Source: an uncultured Eubacteriales bacterium (GTDB lineage Bacteria; Bacillota; Clostridia; Peptostreptococcales; Anaerovoracaceae). From it: a stretch of 48,820 nucleotides of DNA. A program made the translations under genes and the position numbers. The stretch's first letter is position 1. Each line of letters starts with the position of its first letter. This document shows positions 8,185-15,660 of this stretch, piece by piece. The stretch is taken from NCBI GenBank assembly GCA_900542245.1, contig UQMQ01000001.1, positions 1 to 48,820 on the forward strand, given 5' to 3'. A model generated the notes under the pieces. That model did no database searches. It was not told where the DNA came from and saw only the letters and a program-made list of their open reading frames with translations.

Positions 8185-8880
8185 CTAAAACCTGTAGTTA
8201 CAGCCAATTTGTCTTGCCATACAATATTTGCTCACGGAAAGCTCGCTTTTCTGAACGGGCAGAAGCATATGCTTGATATAGCTTAACAAAAAGCCATTGT
8301 ATTTTACTTCCAGCACTACAGCAAAAGGCGACATTACATTGTTTAACACCAGATTTCTATCAAACACATTAAAATTCACTTCATTAGCCCGTATTCCGGA
8401 ATCAAAGGTTATTCGAATAGAGTTTTCTGGCGCGATAAATGCAAATCTGTCATATTCTACAACTGTTTTAGGACGGTATGCCCACATTTCCATAATTGAA
8501 TAACATTCCTGTCCAAACTCACTGCCACTGTTTAAAAGTACAGAATAATCACCCTCAATGAGAGCCTGCGCTTCCTTTCTGGATAATCTTAATGATCGCT
8601 TTCGCTGATATGGTCCCTGCTTCTGCTTCATTTCAAACAGAGCAAAATCCGCATCAGGACTATATACCCGCAAACGAAACTTCCTTCTTAACTCCAGACC
8701 ATCTTCTTTTTCCTGAAAATCCCGATTTGACAAAGAATCAAAGTACAAAGAACGTACCTGGTAACCATCTGGTCCATTATGTAAATCGGTATGAACCACA
8801 TTTGACAGATAATTCCGGAGTTTTAAAGCTTCTGCCTGATTCAGCAGAAATTTCTTTTCTTCCCGCAGTACATCGCGCAC
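8185..8880 (-). CDS. VTC domain (polyphosphate polymerase-type) protein
   Basis: A 231-residue cytoplasmic protein of the VTC/triphosphate tunnel metalloenzyme family, whose yeast relative Vtc4 makes polyphosphate from ATP. The tunnel residues look intact: E7-K8-K9 near the start, VRSLYFDS, ELRRKFRLRVYS (RxKxRxR), FEMKQKQ, YQRKRSLRLS, VEYDRFAF, IRITFDSGIRA, and VLEVKYNG near the end. Translation starts at GTG (8880-8878), with AGGAGG at 8891-8896. It is the first gene of the operon. Length fits a bare VTC domain without SPX regulator or membrane helices, so the adjacent DUF4956 protein would supply the membrane part. Substrate and product in bacteria are inferred from the family. Confidence 0.88.
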   Translation of the reverse strand: MRDVLREEKKFLLNQAEALKLRNYLSNVVHTDLHNGPDGYQVRSLYFDSLSNRDFQEKEDGLELRRKFRLRVYSPDADFALFEMKQKQGPYQRKRSLRLSRKEAQALIEGDYSVLLNSGSEFGQECYSIMEMWAYRPKTVVEYDRFAFIAPENSIRITFDSGIRANEVNFNVFDRNLVLNNVMSPFAVVLEVKYNGFLLSYIKHMLLPVQKSELSVSKYCMARQIGCNYRF

Positions 8881-8924
8881 AGTATTATTTCCTCCTGCTT
8901 TTGCCTTTTAGTAAATAGAACTAT

Positions 8925-8953
8925 AGTATACATCCATAAAATTTTTTTGTCTA
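8925..8953 (-). promoter_or_regulatory. Promoter of the VTC-DUF4956-CotH-GH-HEAT-GT operon
   Basis: On the minus strand TAGACA (-35, 8948-8953) and TATACT (-10, 8925-8930) are separated by exactly 17 bases. The expected transcription start is near 8918, giving a ~38-base leader before the GTG at 8880. The remainder of 8881-9123 has no gene or clear terminator, so some readthrough from the GGDEF gene is possible. Confidence 0.7.
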
Positions 8954-9123
8954 TATCATAGAATATAACTTCATACTATACAATGACCTCTCAGTTACTA
9001 TTCAGGGGTTAGCTGGACTTGAGGACAAAAATTAAATTTCCATGTGTTCCCCGTGATTTTTTGTATTATCACCTGATTACCGTTCCAAACACTATGCTAC
9101 ATCTTCATACAAGCTCAACCATT

Positions 9124-10548
9124 CTATCTTCTATTGACACCACTTTCGTTATAAAAACGTTCCTTACTCTCATACATTCTCTCATCTGCAGCTTTGGAGA
9201 TTTCGTATATGCTGTCCCAATTTCCCTCTGTACTGAAAACCCATCCATATGAAACAGTCATTGAATCCACAAACTCACCGTGCCAATTAGTTATGTTGGA
9301 TTTAAATCTATGTATCATATTTTCAAACTCGTTTATATCCTCTGTAATGATAACAGCAAACTCATCTCCACCGATCCTATAAACCTTTCCATATTCATTA
9401 AAACTATGTTTCATACAATCAGCCGCTGCACGTATAAGCTCATCACCTGCCACATGACCATAGGTATCATTTACTCGCTTCAGCCCATTTAAATCTATAG
9501 AAATGTACACCCACTCATCACAAATCTTAAGCTTGTTTATATCATTCTCATATGCATGTCTATTAAGACATCTGGTAAGCTCATCTGTATTTGATGTGTA
9601 TATCAGCTTTTCTTTTTCCAATTTTTCTTTTGCAATTTTGGAAAATGTATATGTTATACAACACGATGCTAATACCATATAGGCACCAACTATACAAATA
9701 GCAATAATACTGCCTTGCAAATAAAATGAATCCTCCACCGTTACAGCAACAATATATTTATCATCCTGACGAATTATACATCTGCAATGGCTTCCATCCA
9801 CTTTGATATGTATTACAGTTACATCATCACTACTGACACGATCCGATGGTATTCCTATTTCCTCAAGTTTTTTTCCTATTTCACTCCTGTCTGTAGCACC
9901 CTCGATAGTCTGTGTATCTACATCTGCCGCAACAATTCCCATCCCTTTATATACCGGCATTCCCGATACTACATTAGAAATGGTATTCTGCTCTATCTCA
10001 TCGAGAAGTCTTTTGGGCTCAATGCCCACCTGAATCATCTTCGTTCCATCCTCATTCCAAGTGATCGCATACATCATTTCCTTTGCTTCCGAAGTATTAG
10101 GGGTAACATCCTGACACATTGTCAATGATTTGTTCTCAAGCATTGGCTTAAAATATCCCATCTGCTCGCCAGAATAAAAATTATAACCAAAATACTTTGG
10201 CACCGAACCACTATAAATATACCCGTGCTCATCAAACAAATGTATTTCATCAATCGCCATTAATTTCGCTATTTTCTGCAATTCATCAACATCACATTCT
10301 ATCTCAGGATTGGCATCAATAATATACGACACTGCTTTAGCCCTTATAATATAATCATCCTTTAACGATTTAATAAGTTCGTTCTTGCTCTTATCATTTT
10401 TATTAAGCACAGTAATCACACGATCAACAAGTACTTTCGATGTTCCATATGCATTTCTGTCATTGACATATTTCAGAATACTCGCTTCAAGCAGTAATGC
10501 AATAACAATTATTACAACAGATAAAGTTACAATTTTCCTCTTCTTCAT
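9124..10548 (-). CDS. Membrane-bound diguanylate cyclase with extracellular sensor domain
   Basis: A GGDEF protein making c-di-GMP from two GTP. Two membrane helices (about residues 5-25 and 285-310) flank an extracellular Cache/PAS-like sensor containing IDEIHLFDEHGYIY and MCQDVTPN. The GGDEF domain starts near NTDELTRCLNRHAY, has an intact RIGGDEF active site (~390) and runs to the C-terminus. The RxxD product-inhibition site is absent: N and G stand at its R and D positions. A longer reading from GTG at 10563 is possible, but it has no ribosome binding site, so I prefer the ATG at 10548 (474 residues). It lies upstream of the polymer operon on the same strand. Diguanylate cyclases commonly control exopolysaccharide synthesis, but this link is inferred. 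Confidence 0.9.
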   Translation of the reverse strand: MKKRKIVTLSVVIIVIALLLEASILKYVNDRNAYGTSKVLVDRVITVLNKNDKSKNELIKSLKDDYIIRAKAVSYIIDANPEIECDVDELQKIAKLMAIDEIHLFDEHGYIYSGSVPKYFGYNFYSGEQMGYFKPMLENKSLTMCQDVTPNTSEAKEMMYAITWNEDGTKMIQVGIEPKRLLDEIEQNTISNVVSGMPVYKGMGIVAADVDTQTIEGATDRSEIGKKLEEIGIPSDRVSSDDVTVIHIKVDGSHCRCIIRQDDKYIVAVTVEDSFYLQGSIIAICIVGAYMVLASCCITYTFSKIAKEKLEKEKLIYTSNTDELTRCLNRHAYENDINKLKICDEWVYISIDLNGLKRVNDTYGHVAGDELIRAAADCMKHSFNEYGKVYRIGGDEFAVIITEDINEFENMIHRFKSNITNWHGEFVDSMTVSYGWVFSTEGNWDSIYEISKAADERMYESKERFYNESGVNRR

Positions 10549-10638
10549 ATCATTTTTTCTCACAATATCGGCATTGTTTTATGCGAATACTTTCAATTAT
10601 TTCATTTTTCAAAAAACGGTTCATTTACTATTAATTAA

Positions 10639-10667
10639 ACTATACCACATTGTTAATCTATTTTCTA
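10639..10667 (-). promoter_or_regulatory. Candidate promoter of the GGDEF gene
   Basis: Minus strand TAGAAA (10662-10667) and TATAGT (10639-10644) are spaced by 17 bases. The start would fall near 10632, giving a leader of about 85 bases. The -35 box is only 4/6 and the region is very AT-rich, so chance matches are likely. Confidence 0.4.
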
Positions 10668-10727
10668 TACACCTTTACTAGTGTGCCGACAAGTTGATTT
10701 CTAACGCAAAGTGCATTTCCATAAATT

Positions 10728-10949
10728 ATCCAAATTCATTTACCAAAAAGGAAAGCGATAATTGCAGAATACAATGCACAGGAAACTCCGATCACTGTAA
10801 CATGTGATCCAACTCGTTATCCATATTCCTATGTGGAAGACGGGAATATATCAGAGAAATTCCTTGTTTGCAATGTGCTTTCGCAAGATTATGCGATTAC
10901 ACGCCAAAAACAGGAAAATGGCAGGGGCTACCGTTTGTTTCACCGATAA
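10728..10949 (+). pseudogene. Remnant resembling the start of a family 3 solute-binding sensor domain
   Basis: An open reading segment with no start codon reads KAIIAEYNAQETPITVTCD, then PTRYPYSYVEDG, and ends at TAA (10947-10949). The phrase ITVTCDPTRYPYSYVEDG resembles the first strand of bacterial family 3 solute-binding domains, which also occur as sensors in GGDEF proteins and histidine kinases. After about residue 38 the similarity stops, so this is at most a decayed fragment. The following bases to 11080 hold only short frames that I do not recognise. Confidence 0.35.
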
Positions 10950-11082
10950 TTCTAAGGCAATTCTTTGTCAAGTACAATCATTGTTCTCAAGTGGGATTTC
11001 CGTATACAAACCATCGGTATATAGAAATAGCAGCATCCATCAGGGTCTATATAACTTGTTCTCGTGTTTAAGCAAAAAATGA

Positions 11083-11262
11083 ACGATAGGTATTTATTTG
11101 TGTTCCGGCGTTGCCATTGGAAGCGCTGTGGCTCACGCTAAGTTCGGCATCGGCAAGGTGATCGAGCTGAGCAGGAGATATGTGACCGTCCGCTTTGAAC
11201 AGGGCGAGAAGCGCTTTATTTTTCCCGATGCGTTTGAATCCGGATTTTTGAAAACGCAATAA
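11083..11262 (+). pseudogene. C-terminal remnant of a protein with a KFG.G.V/FPDAF.GFL domain
   Basis: An in-frame segment of about 59 codons after a TGA at 11080-11082 ends at TAA (11260-11262). It reads AHAKFGIGKVIELSRRYVTV, then RFEQGEKRFIFPDAFESGFL. This is a small SH3-like module (H.KFG.G.V ... V.F..G.K.F.FPDAF..GFL) found in various Firmicutes proteins, usually attached to larger domains. No convincing start codon with ribosome binding site is present, so I read it as the tail of a deleted gene. Its base composition matches the right-hand core rather than the AT-rich left block. Confidence 0.5.
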
Positions 11263-11273
11263 GCAAAAAGAGA

Positions 11274-11308
11274 CCCTTCGTATCATTTTCTTGACTTGAT
11301 ACGGAGGG
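11274..11308 (-). terminator. Hairpin, probable minus-strand terminator
   Basis: CCCTTCGTATCA (11274-11285) pairs with TGATACGGAGGG (11297-11308), 12 bp with one G-T. On the minus strand it is followed by TCTCTTTTTGC, giving a terminator-like end. It may be a backup stop for the tRNA-Ala transcript. On the plus strand it would bury the GGAGGG that precedes the small frame at 11318. Confidence 0.45.
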
Positions 11309-11317
11309 CCTTGCCTT

Positions 11318-11443
11318 ATGTATAGATCACTTGGTGATAGACAGTTTCGGATGCACGGTCTCGGCAGGAATTCATCCGCCCGACCCATTCCTTTCTGCAA
11401 CCATTGTAGCAGGAGAATTAGCGTAAATCGAATGTGCGGATAG
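11318..11443 (+). CDS. Possible 41-residue ORF (doubtful)
   Basis: An ATG nine bases after GGAGGG opens a 41-codon frame ending at TAG (11441-11443). The peptide is Arg/Ser-rich, with a CNHC pair and a final Cys (FCNHCSRRISVNRMCG). I recognise no family. The ribosome binding site is inside a 12-bp hairpin and the region is otherwise made of remnants, so this may be part of a decayed gene rather than a real small protein. Confidence 0.2.
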   Translation: MYRSLGDRQFRMHGLGRNSSARPIPFCNHCSRRISVNRMCG

Positions 11444-11446
11444 TAG

Positions 11447-11488
11447 AAAAAGCGCCGCCTCGGGACCACTCCCAAGACGGCGCTTTTC
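11447..11488 (-). terminator. Bidirectional terminator beside tRNA-Ala
   Basis: AAAAGCGCCG (11448-11457) pairs perfectly with CGGCGCTTTT (11478-11487), with an inner CGGGA/TCCCA pairing. T-runs occur on both exits. It lies about 70 bases beyond the 3' end of the minus-strand tRNA-Ala gene and probably ends its transcript; it could also serve the remnant on the plus strand. Confidence 0.75.
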
Positions 11489-11560
11489 TGTTGTGGATCA
11501 GAGCGAACACTTTACGGCGAAACCGCCGCTAAAGAAGTAGGTGTTCGTCTGAGTACCGTT

Positions 11561-11636
11561 TGGTGGAGCATAGGGGGATCGAACCCCTGACCTCTTGACT
11601 GCCAGTCAAACGCGCTCCCAGCTGCGCTAATGCCCC
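11561..11636 (-). tRNA. tRNA-Ala (anticodon GGC)
   Basis: The minus strand folds into a complete 76-base tRNA. Acceptor GGGGCAT pairs with ATGCTCC, followed by discriminator A and an encoded CCA. The anticodon stem TTTGA/TCAAG carries loop CTGGCAG, giving anticodon GGC. The T-arm is AGGGGTTCGATCCCCCT. It reads codons GCC/GCU. Its 3' end points to the AT-rich left block, the usual geometry of an integration site at a tRNA gene. A weak promoter (TTGTGT, 17 bases, TACTAT) lies upstream on the minus strand. Confidence 0.95.
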
Positions 11637-11846
11637 GTACTTGCTTTATAGTAACACACTTTGATGCAAAACACAAGCATAAATTATAGTCCTGATATAA
11701 AATGTACACAGAAGGCGGTCCTGTGGGAACCGTCCGGTTCATCATATTGCAGCACTTTTGCTTATTGGACACAGCGGCTGTGTGTTACCGCTTACGGTTT
11801 CTCGATTTCCTCTTCAAATAAGCCAAAATAAATATATGAAAAAAAC

Positions 11847-11875
11847 TTGAAAAAGCGTAAGACATGTCGTATAAT
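11847..11875 (+). promoter_or_regulatory. Promoter of yebC
   Basis: TTGAAA (11847-11852), a 17-base spacer, then a perfect TATAAT (11870-11875). The start is expected near 11882, giving a ~60-base leader. This is one of the best promoter matches in the window. The rest of 11637-11846 shows no gene. Confidence 0.85.
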
Positions 11876-11941
11876 TATTTCTGCTAAATATATAATGAAA
11901 AATCAAAAATCAAAAAATCAAATCAGTTAGGAGGTGTCTCC

Positions 11942-12670
11942 ATGGGAAGACACGGTACGATCGCAGGCAGAAAGGCCGCACAGGACTCGAAGAGAGCCGC
12001 AATGTTCACAAAATATGCAAGAGCTATCACAGTTGCAGCGAAAGCTGGCGGAGACCCTGAATACAATGCGACCCTCAGACTGGCAATCGAAAAAGCGAAA
12101 GCGATTTCCATGCCGAACGACAACATTACGAGAGCGATCAAAAAAGGAACCGGAGAATTAGCCGGTGAGACATACGAAGAATTAAGCTTTGAAGGATATG
12201 GCGTAGGCGGCGTTGCTGTCATTGTAGAGGCATTGACCGACAATACAAACAGAACGACTTCGTCCGTCAGATCTACCTTTGACAAATACGGCGGCAACCT
12301 GGGCACACCGGGCTGTGTATCCTACATGTTCTCCCGTAAGGGCATCATCATCATCGAAAAGACCGATGCGGTCGATGAAGATGCGCTGTTGGAAACTGCG
12401 TTGGAAGCGGGTGCTGATGATATGGTCGTGCAGGAGGACAGCTTCGAGATCGTTACCGATCCGGCGGCCTATACGGACGTACATCATGCACTGGCAGATG
12501 CTGGATATGAGATCGTGGAATCCGATGTCGAATATGTTCCGTCGATGGAGGCTGCGCCGAAGGACGAGCATGATATCGCCAAGCTGGCGAAGATGATCGA
12601 ACTGCTGGAGGATAACGACGACGTGCAGAAAGTATATACAAATTGTTCCATCGACCTTTTCGAGGAATAA
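11942..12670 (+). CDS. yebC: YebC/PmpR family protein
   Basis: A 242-residue member of the conserved YebC/TACO1 family. It is described as a DNA-binding regulator in some bacteria and, for the TACO1/YebC group, as an aid to translation at difficult sequences such as proline runs. The N-terminus MGRHGTIAGRKAAQDSKRA followed by FTKYARAI is the family signature, and IEKAKAISMPNDNITRAIKK and YEELSFEGYGVGGVAVIVEALTDN (around 60-95) are also diagnostic. Length is typical (~240). AGGAGGTG (11929-11936) precedes the ATG. It appears monocistronic: a strong promoter lies upstream and a separate RNA gene downstream. Confidence 0.96.
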   Translation: MGRHGTIAGRKAAQDSKRAAMFTKYARAITVAAKAGGDPEYNATLRLAIEKAKAISMPNDNITRAIKKGTGELAGETYEELSFEGYGVGGVAVIVEALTDNTNRTTSSVRSTFDKYGGNLGTPGCVSYMFSRKGIIIIEKTDAVDEDALLETALEAGADDMVVQEDSFEIVTDPAAYTDVHHALADAGYEIVESDVEYVPSMEAAPKDEHDIAKLAKMIELLEDNDDVQKVYTNCSIDLFEE

Positions 12671-12701
12671 CAGACAAAATTGCGATTATACTATAACAAT
12701 G

Positions 12702-12878
12702 AATCCTGGGTTATGCGTTGAGGACATATAATTGAACCTACACTTGAATTTCGGGAGTCCGGGTTTCGCCCGGCGTTATGTCAGGCCGCCTTGTGAGCGG
12801 AAGACAGAGGCAGGCAACAGGACACCCACCTATCGTAAGATAGGGCGTCAATTATATCCTTGACGGTAATTTGGGATT
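12702..12878 (+). ncRNA. ssrS: 6S RNA (candidate)
   Basis: This noncoding stretch between yebC and polA folds as 6S RNA should. A long closing stem is formed by AATCCTGGGTTATGCGTTGAGG (12703-12724) and the CCTTGACGGTAATTTGGGATT stretch (12858-12878), then by ATATAATTGA against TCAATTATAT (12847-12856). The centre holds a large internal bubble and hairpins CCGGGTTTCGCCCGG and CCTATCGTAAGATAGG. The GGACACCCACCT segment is like clostridial 6S RNAs I recall. 6S RNA mimics an open promoter and binds housekeeping RNA polymerase. A TATAAC/TATACT box at 12687-12697 would start transcription near 12703, and a T-run (12878-12885) follows the closing stem. Confidence 0.75.
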
Positions 12879-12933
12879 TTTGTTTATCCTGCGGGACGTC
12901 TCACGACGAGCGCCCCGCATCACGCAGAATAGC

Positions 12934-12962
12934 AGAGGATTTGAGTTTTCAAATCCTCTTTG
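12934..12962 (+). terminator. Terminator-like hairpin just before polA
   Basis: AGAGGATTTGA (12934-12944) and TCAAATCCTCT (12949-12959) form a perfect 11-bp stem with loop GTTT, followed by a short TTTGT tail. It lies only 26 bases upstream of the polA start codon. It either terminates the 6S transcript or attenuates polA. I found no good polA promoter between it and the gene. Confidence 0.55.
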
Positions 12963-12987
12963 TAAATAGAGATAAAGAGGTTCGTAC

Positions 12988-15645
12988 ATGAGTGAGAGAA
13001 TCGTCATCATCGACGGAAACAGTCTGATCAACAGGGCATATTACGCGATGCAAAAACCTATGATTACCAAGGATGGGATCTATACACAAGGAATCTTTGG
13101 ATTTGTGAATATGCTGAATAAAATTATCGGAGATTATGAGCCAATGTATCTGACGGTGGCATTCGACTTGAAAGCACCGACCTTCCGCCATCTGGAGTAT
13201 GACGCATACAAAGCCGGACGCAAACCGATGCCGCCGGAGCTGGTCATGCAGATGCCGCTGCTCAAGGAAGTACTGCACGCGATGCGTATCCGGACGCTGG
13301 AGCTGGAAGGCTTTGAGGCAGACGACATCATCGGCACAGCCGCACGTCTTGCGGAGGAGGTGGACATCGAGCCGCTCATCATCACCGGAGACAAGGACGC
13401 GCTGCAGCTCGCGACCGATAAGACGAAAATCCTCATCACGAAAAAAGGCATCTCTGAATTTGAATTATTTGATTACGATAAAATGGTCGAGCATTACGGA
13501 CTGACACCGACGCAGTTCATCGACCTCAAGGGATTGATGGGAGACAGCTCCGACAATATCCCGGGGATCCCGGGTGTCGGTGAAAAGACGGGGATCGCGC
13601 TGCTCACGCAGTTTCATTCGATAGAAAATCTGCTGGCGCATACCGACGAGATTACGAAGCCTGCACTGCGCAAAAAAGTCGAAGAGAACGCACAGCTTGC
13701 TGTGATGAGCAAGCGACTGGCCACGATCAACCGTTTCGTGCCGATGGAGATGGACTTCGATGAGATGCGCATGCAGGAGCCGGACTACGATGCGCTGATC
13801 GCATTGTACCAAAAATTGGAATTCAACAGCTTCCTCAAGCGGCTGTCTAAAAAAGAAATCCCGCAGGAGACCTTCGACTTTGTTCCGCGCGAAGTCAAAC
13901 AGGTGCGCATTGCAGACAGTGCAGCACTTACTGCACTGGACGCCTTGCAGCAAAAAGAAGTGTTCTTCCAGGTGTTCGGCGACGGCAGCCATGTGCACAA
14001 GCCACAGGTGGAGGGCATCTTCCTGCACTGCGGAGACTGCGCATATTATCTGGACAGCTATGCAGTGCCGCTCGAGACCTTGGTGGAGAAGCTGAATACG
14101 CTGCAGCTGCACCTTTGGGGGCACGACATCAAGGAAAGCCTCTACAGCCTGATGGTTTACGGATATCAGCAGTTTACGGTCGTTTTCGATACGGCGATCG
14201 CGGCTTACGTGCTGGACGTTTCCAAAAACCAGTATGATCTGAAAAGTCTGGCGTTTGAACAGCTGCATCTCGCGGTAAAAAGTCCGGAGGAATATTTCGG
14301 TGAAAGCAGGCAGATGGATATGTTCGCGGCTGTCGATACACAGAATATCGAATACGGCATCGTGACCGCAGACGTTGCGGCAAAGCTGCGCGCACATCAA
14401 GAAGCCAAACTGCAGGAAAATGCGTTGGAGAAAGTCTTTTACGATGCGGAACTGCCGCTGATCGAAGTTCTGGCAGCGATGGAGGCGGAGGGTATCCGTA
14501 CAGACAGCACATTTTTAGACAAGATCGGGCAGGAGCTGCAGGCGCAGACAGAGCTTCTGGAAGAACAGATCTACGCTTATGCGGGCTGCCGCTTCAATAT
14601 CAAATCGCCGTTTCAGCTCGGCGACATTCTCTTTGAAACGCTGCAGCTGCCGGCTGGCAAGAAGACCAAGCGCGGCTACAGCACCAGCGCCGATATTCTC
14701 GAAAAGATCAGGGACAAGCATCCGATCGTCGATGCGGTACTCCAGTATCGCAATCTGACGAAGCTCAATTCTACTTATGTGGAGGGCATGAAACCGCTGA
14801 TCGGCGAGGACGGCAAGATCCGCGCACATTTCCAGCAGACGGTGACCGCAACAGGCAGGATCAGCTGCACTGAGCCAAATCTGCAGAACATTCCGATCCG
14901 GCAGGAGACCGGACGCAGTCTGCGCAAGGCGTTCAGTGCTTCGGACGCAGCGCATATTCTGGTCGGCGCGGACTATTCCCAGATCGAGCTGCGCATTTTG
15001 GCGCATTTGTCGCAGGATCCGGGGCTTCTGGAAGCGTTCCGGCTGGGTGAGGATATCCACAAGATGACCGCAGCCAAGGTGCTGGGCGTACCGATGGACG
15101 AGGTCACGCCGGGTGACCGCAGCAAAGCGAAAGCGGTCAATTTCGGTGTCATTTACGGCATGAGCGGCTTCGGTCTCAGCGAAAATCTGCATATTACGCG
15201 CAAAGAGGCGGAGTCCTATATCGAAGAATATTTCAAAAAACATCAAAAAGTCAAGGCGTATATGGACGGTGAGATCGCACACTGCAGAGAAACCGGCTAT
15301 GCAGAAACGATGCTCGGACGCAAGCGTGCCATCCATGAGATCAACGCATCTGCCTATATGGTCAGACAAGCAGGGGAACGTCTGGCGATGAACACGCCGA
15401 TCCAGGGCACTGCCGCGGACATCATCAAAATCGCGATGGTCAAGGTCTATCGCGAGCTCAAAGCAAAGCATCCGGATTCCAGTCTGATTTTGCAGGTGCA
15501 CGATGAATTGATCATCAATGCAGCCAAGACAGAGCTTGCCGAGATCAAAGAGCTGCTGGTCAGAAACATGGAATCGGCGGTGCAGCTCTCGGTCAAGCTG
15601 GTCAGTGAGCTGGGCGAAGGGGAAAGCTGGTACGACTTGAAATAG
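12988..15645 (+). CDS. polA: DNA polymerase I
   Basis: An 885-residue replication/repair polymerase that removes RNA primers and fills gaps. Residues ~1-290 are the 5'-3' exonuclease (IDGNSLINRAYYAM, FEADDIIGTAA, ITGDKDALQL, GLMGDSSDNIPGIPGVGEKT). Residues ~300-490 correspond to the 3'-5' exonuclease fold but lack the DxE motif and other acidic residues, so proofreading is probably inactive, as in many Gram-positive Pol I enzymes. The C-terminal polymerase domain has GADYSQIELRILAHLSQD (motif A), RSKAKAVNFGVIYGMS (motif B) and LQVHDELI (motif C). AGAGG precedes the ATG. coaE follows after 15 bases. Confidence 0.98.
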   Translation: MSERIVIIDGNSLINRAYYAMQKPMITKDGIYTQGIFGFVNMLNKIIGDYEPMYLTVAFDLKAPTFRHLEYDAYKAGRKPMPPELVMQMPLLKEVLHAMRIRTLELEGFEADDIIGTAARLAEEVDIEPLIITGDKDALQLATDKTKILITKKGISEFELFDYDKMVEHYGLTPTQFIDLKGLMGDSSDNIPGIPGVGEKTGIALLTQFHSIENLLAHTDEITKPALRKKVEENAQLAVMSKRLATINRFVPMEMDFDEMRMQEPDYDALIALYQKLEFNSFLKRLSKKEIPQETFDFVPREVKQVRIADSAALTALDALQQKEVFFQVFGDGSHVHKPQVEGIFLHCGDCAYYLDSYAVPLETLVEKLNTLQLHLWGHDIKESLYSLMVYGYQQFTVVFDTAIAAYVLDVSKNQYDLKSLAFEQLHLAVKSPEEYFGESRQMDMFAAVDTQNIEYGIVTADVAAKLRAHQEAKLQENALEKVFYDAELPLIEVLAAMEAEGIRTDSTFLDKIGQELQAQTELLEEQIYAYAGCRFNIKSPFQLGDILFETLQLPAGKKTKRGYSTSADILEKIRDKHPIVDAVLQYRNLTKLNSTYVEGMKPLIGEDGKIRAHFQQTVTATGRISCTEPNLQNIPIRQETGRSLRKAFSASDAAHILVGADYSQIELRILAHLSQDPGLLEAFRLGEDIHKMTAAKVLGVPMDEVTPGDRSKAKAVNFGVIYGMSGFGLSENLHITRKEAESYIEEYFKKHQKVKAYMDGEIAHCRETGYAETMLGRKRAIHEINASAYMVRQAGERLAMNTPIQGTAADIIKIAMVKVYRELKAKHPDSSLILQVHDELIINAAKTELAEIKELLVRNMESAVQLSVKLVSELGEGESWYDLK

Positions 15646-15660
15646 GAGATACAAAAACAC

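Noticed and set aside
11068..11475. A 135-codon minus-strand frame at the boundary
   Set aside because: It runs through two hairpins and opposite the FPDAF-type remnant, and its sequence is not protein-like.
11512..11772. An 86-codon minus-strand frame over tRNA-Ala
   Set aside because: It is simply the translated tRNA gene and its flanks.
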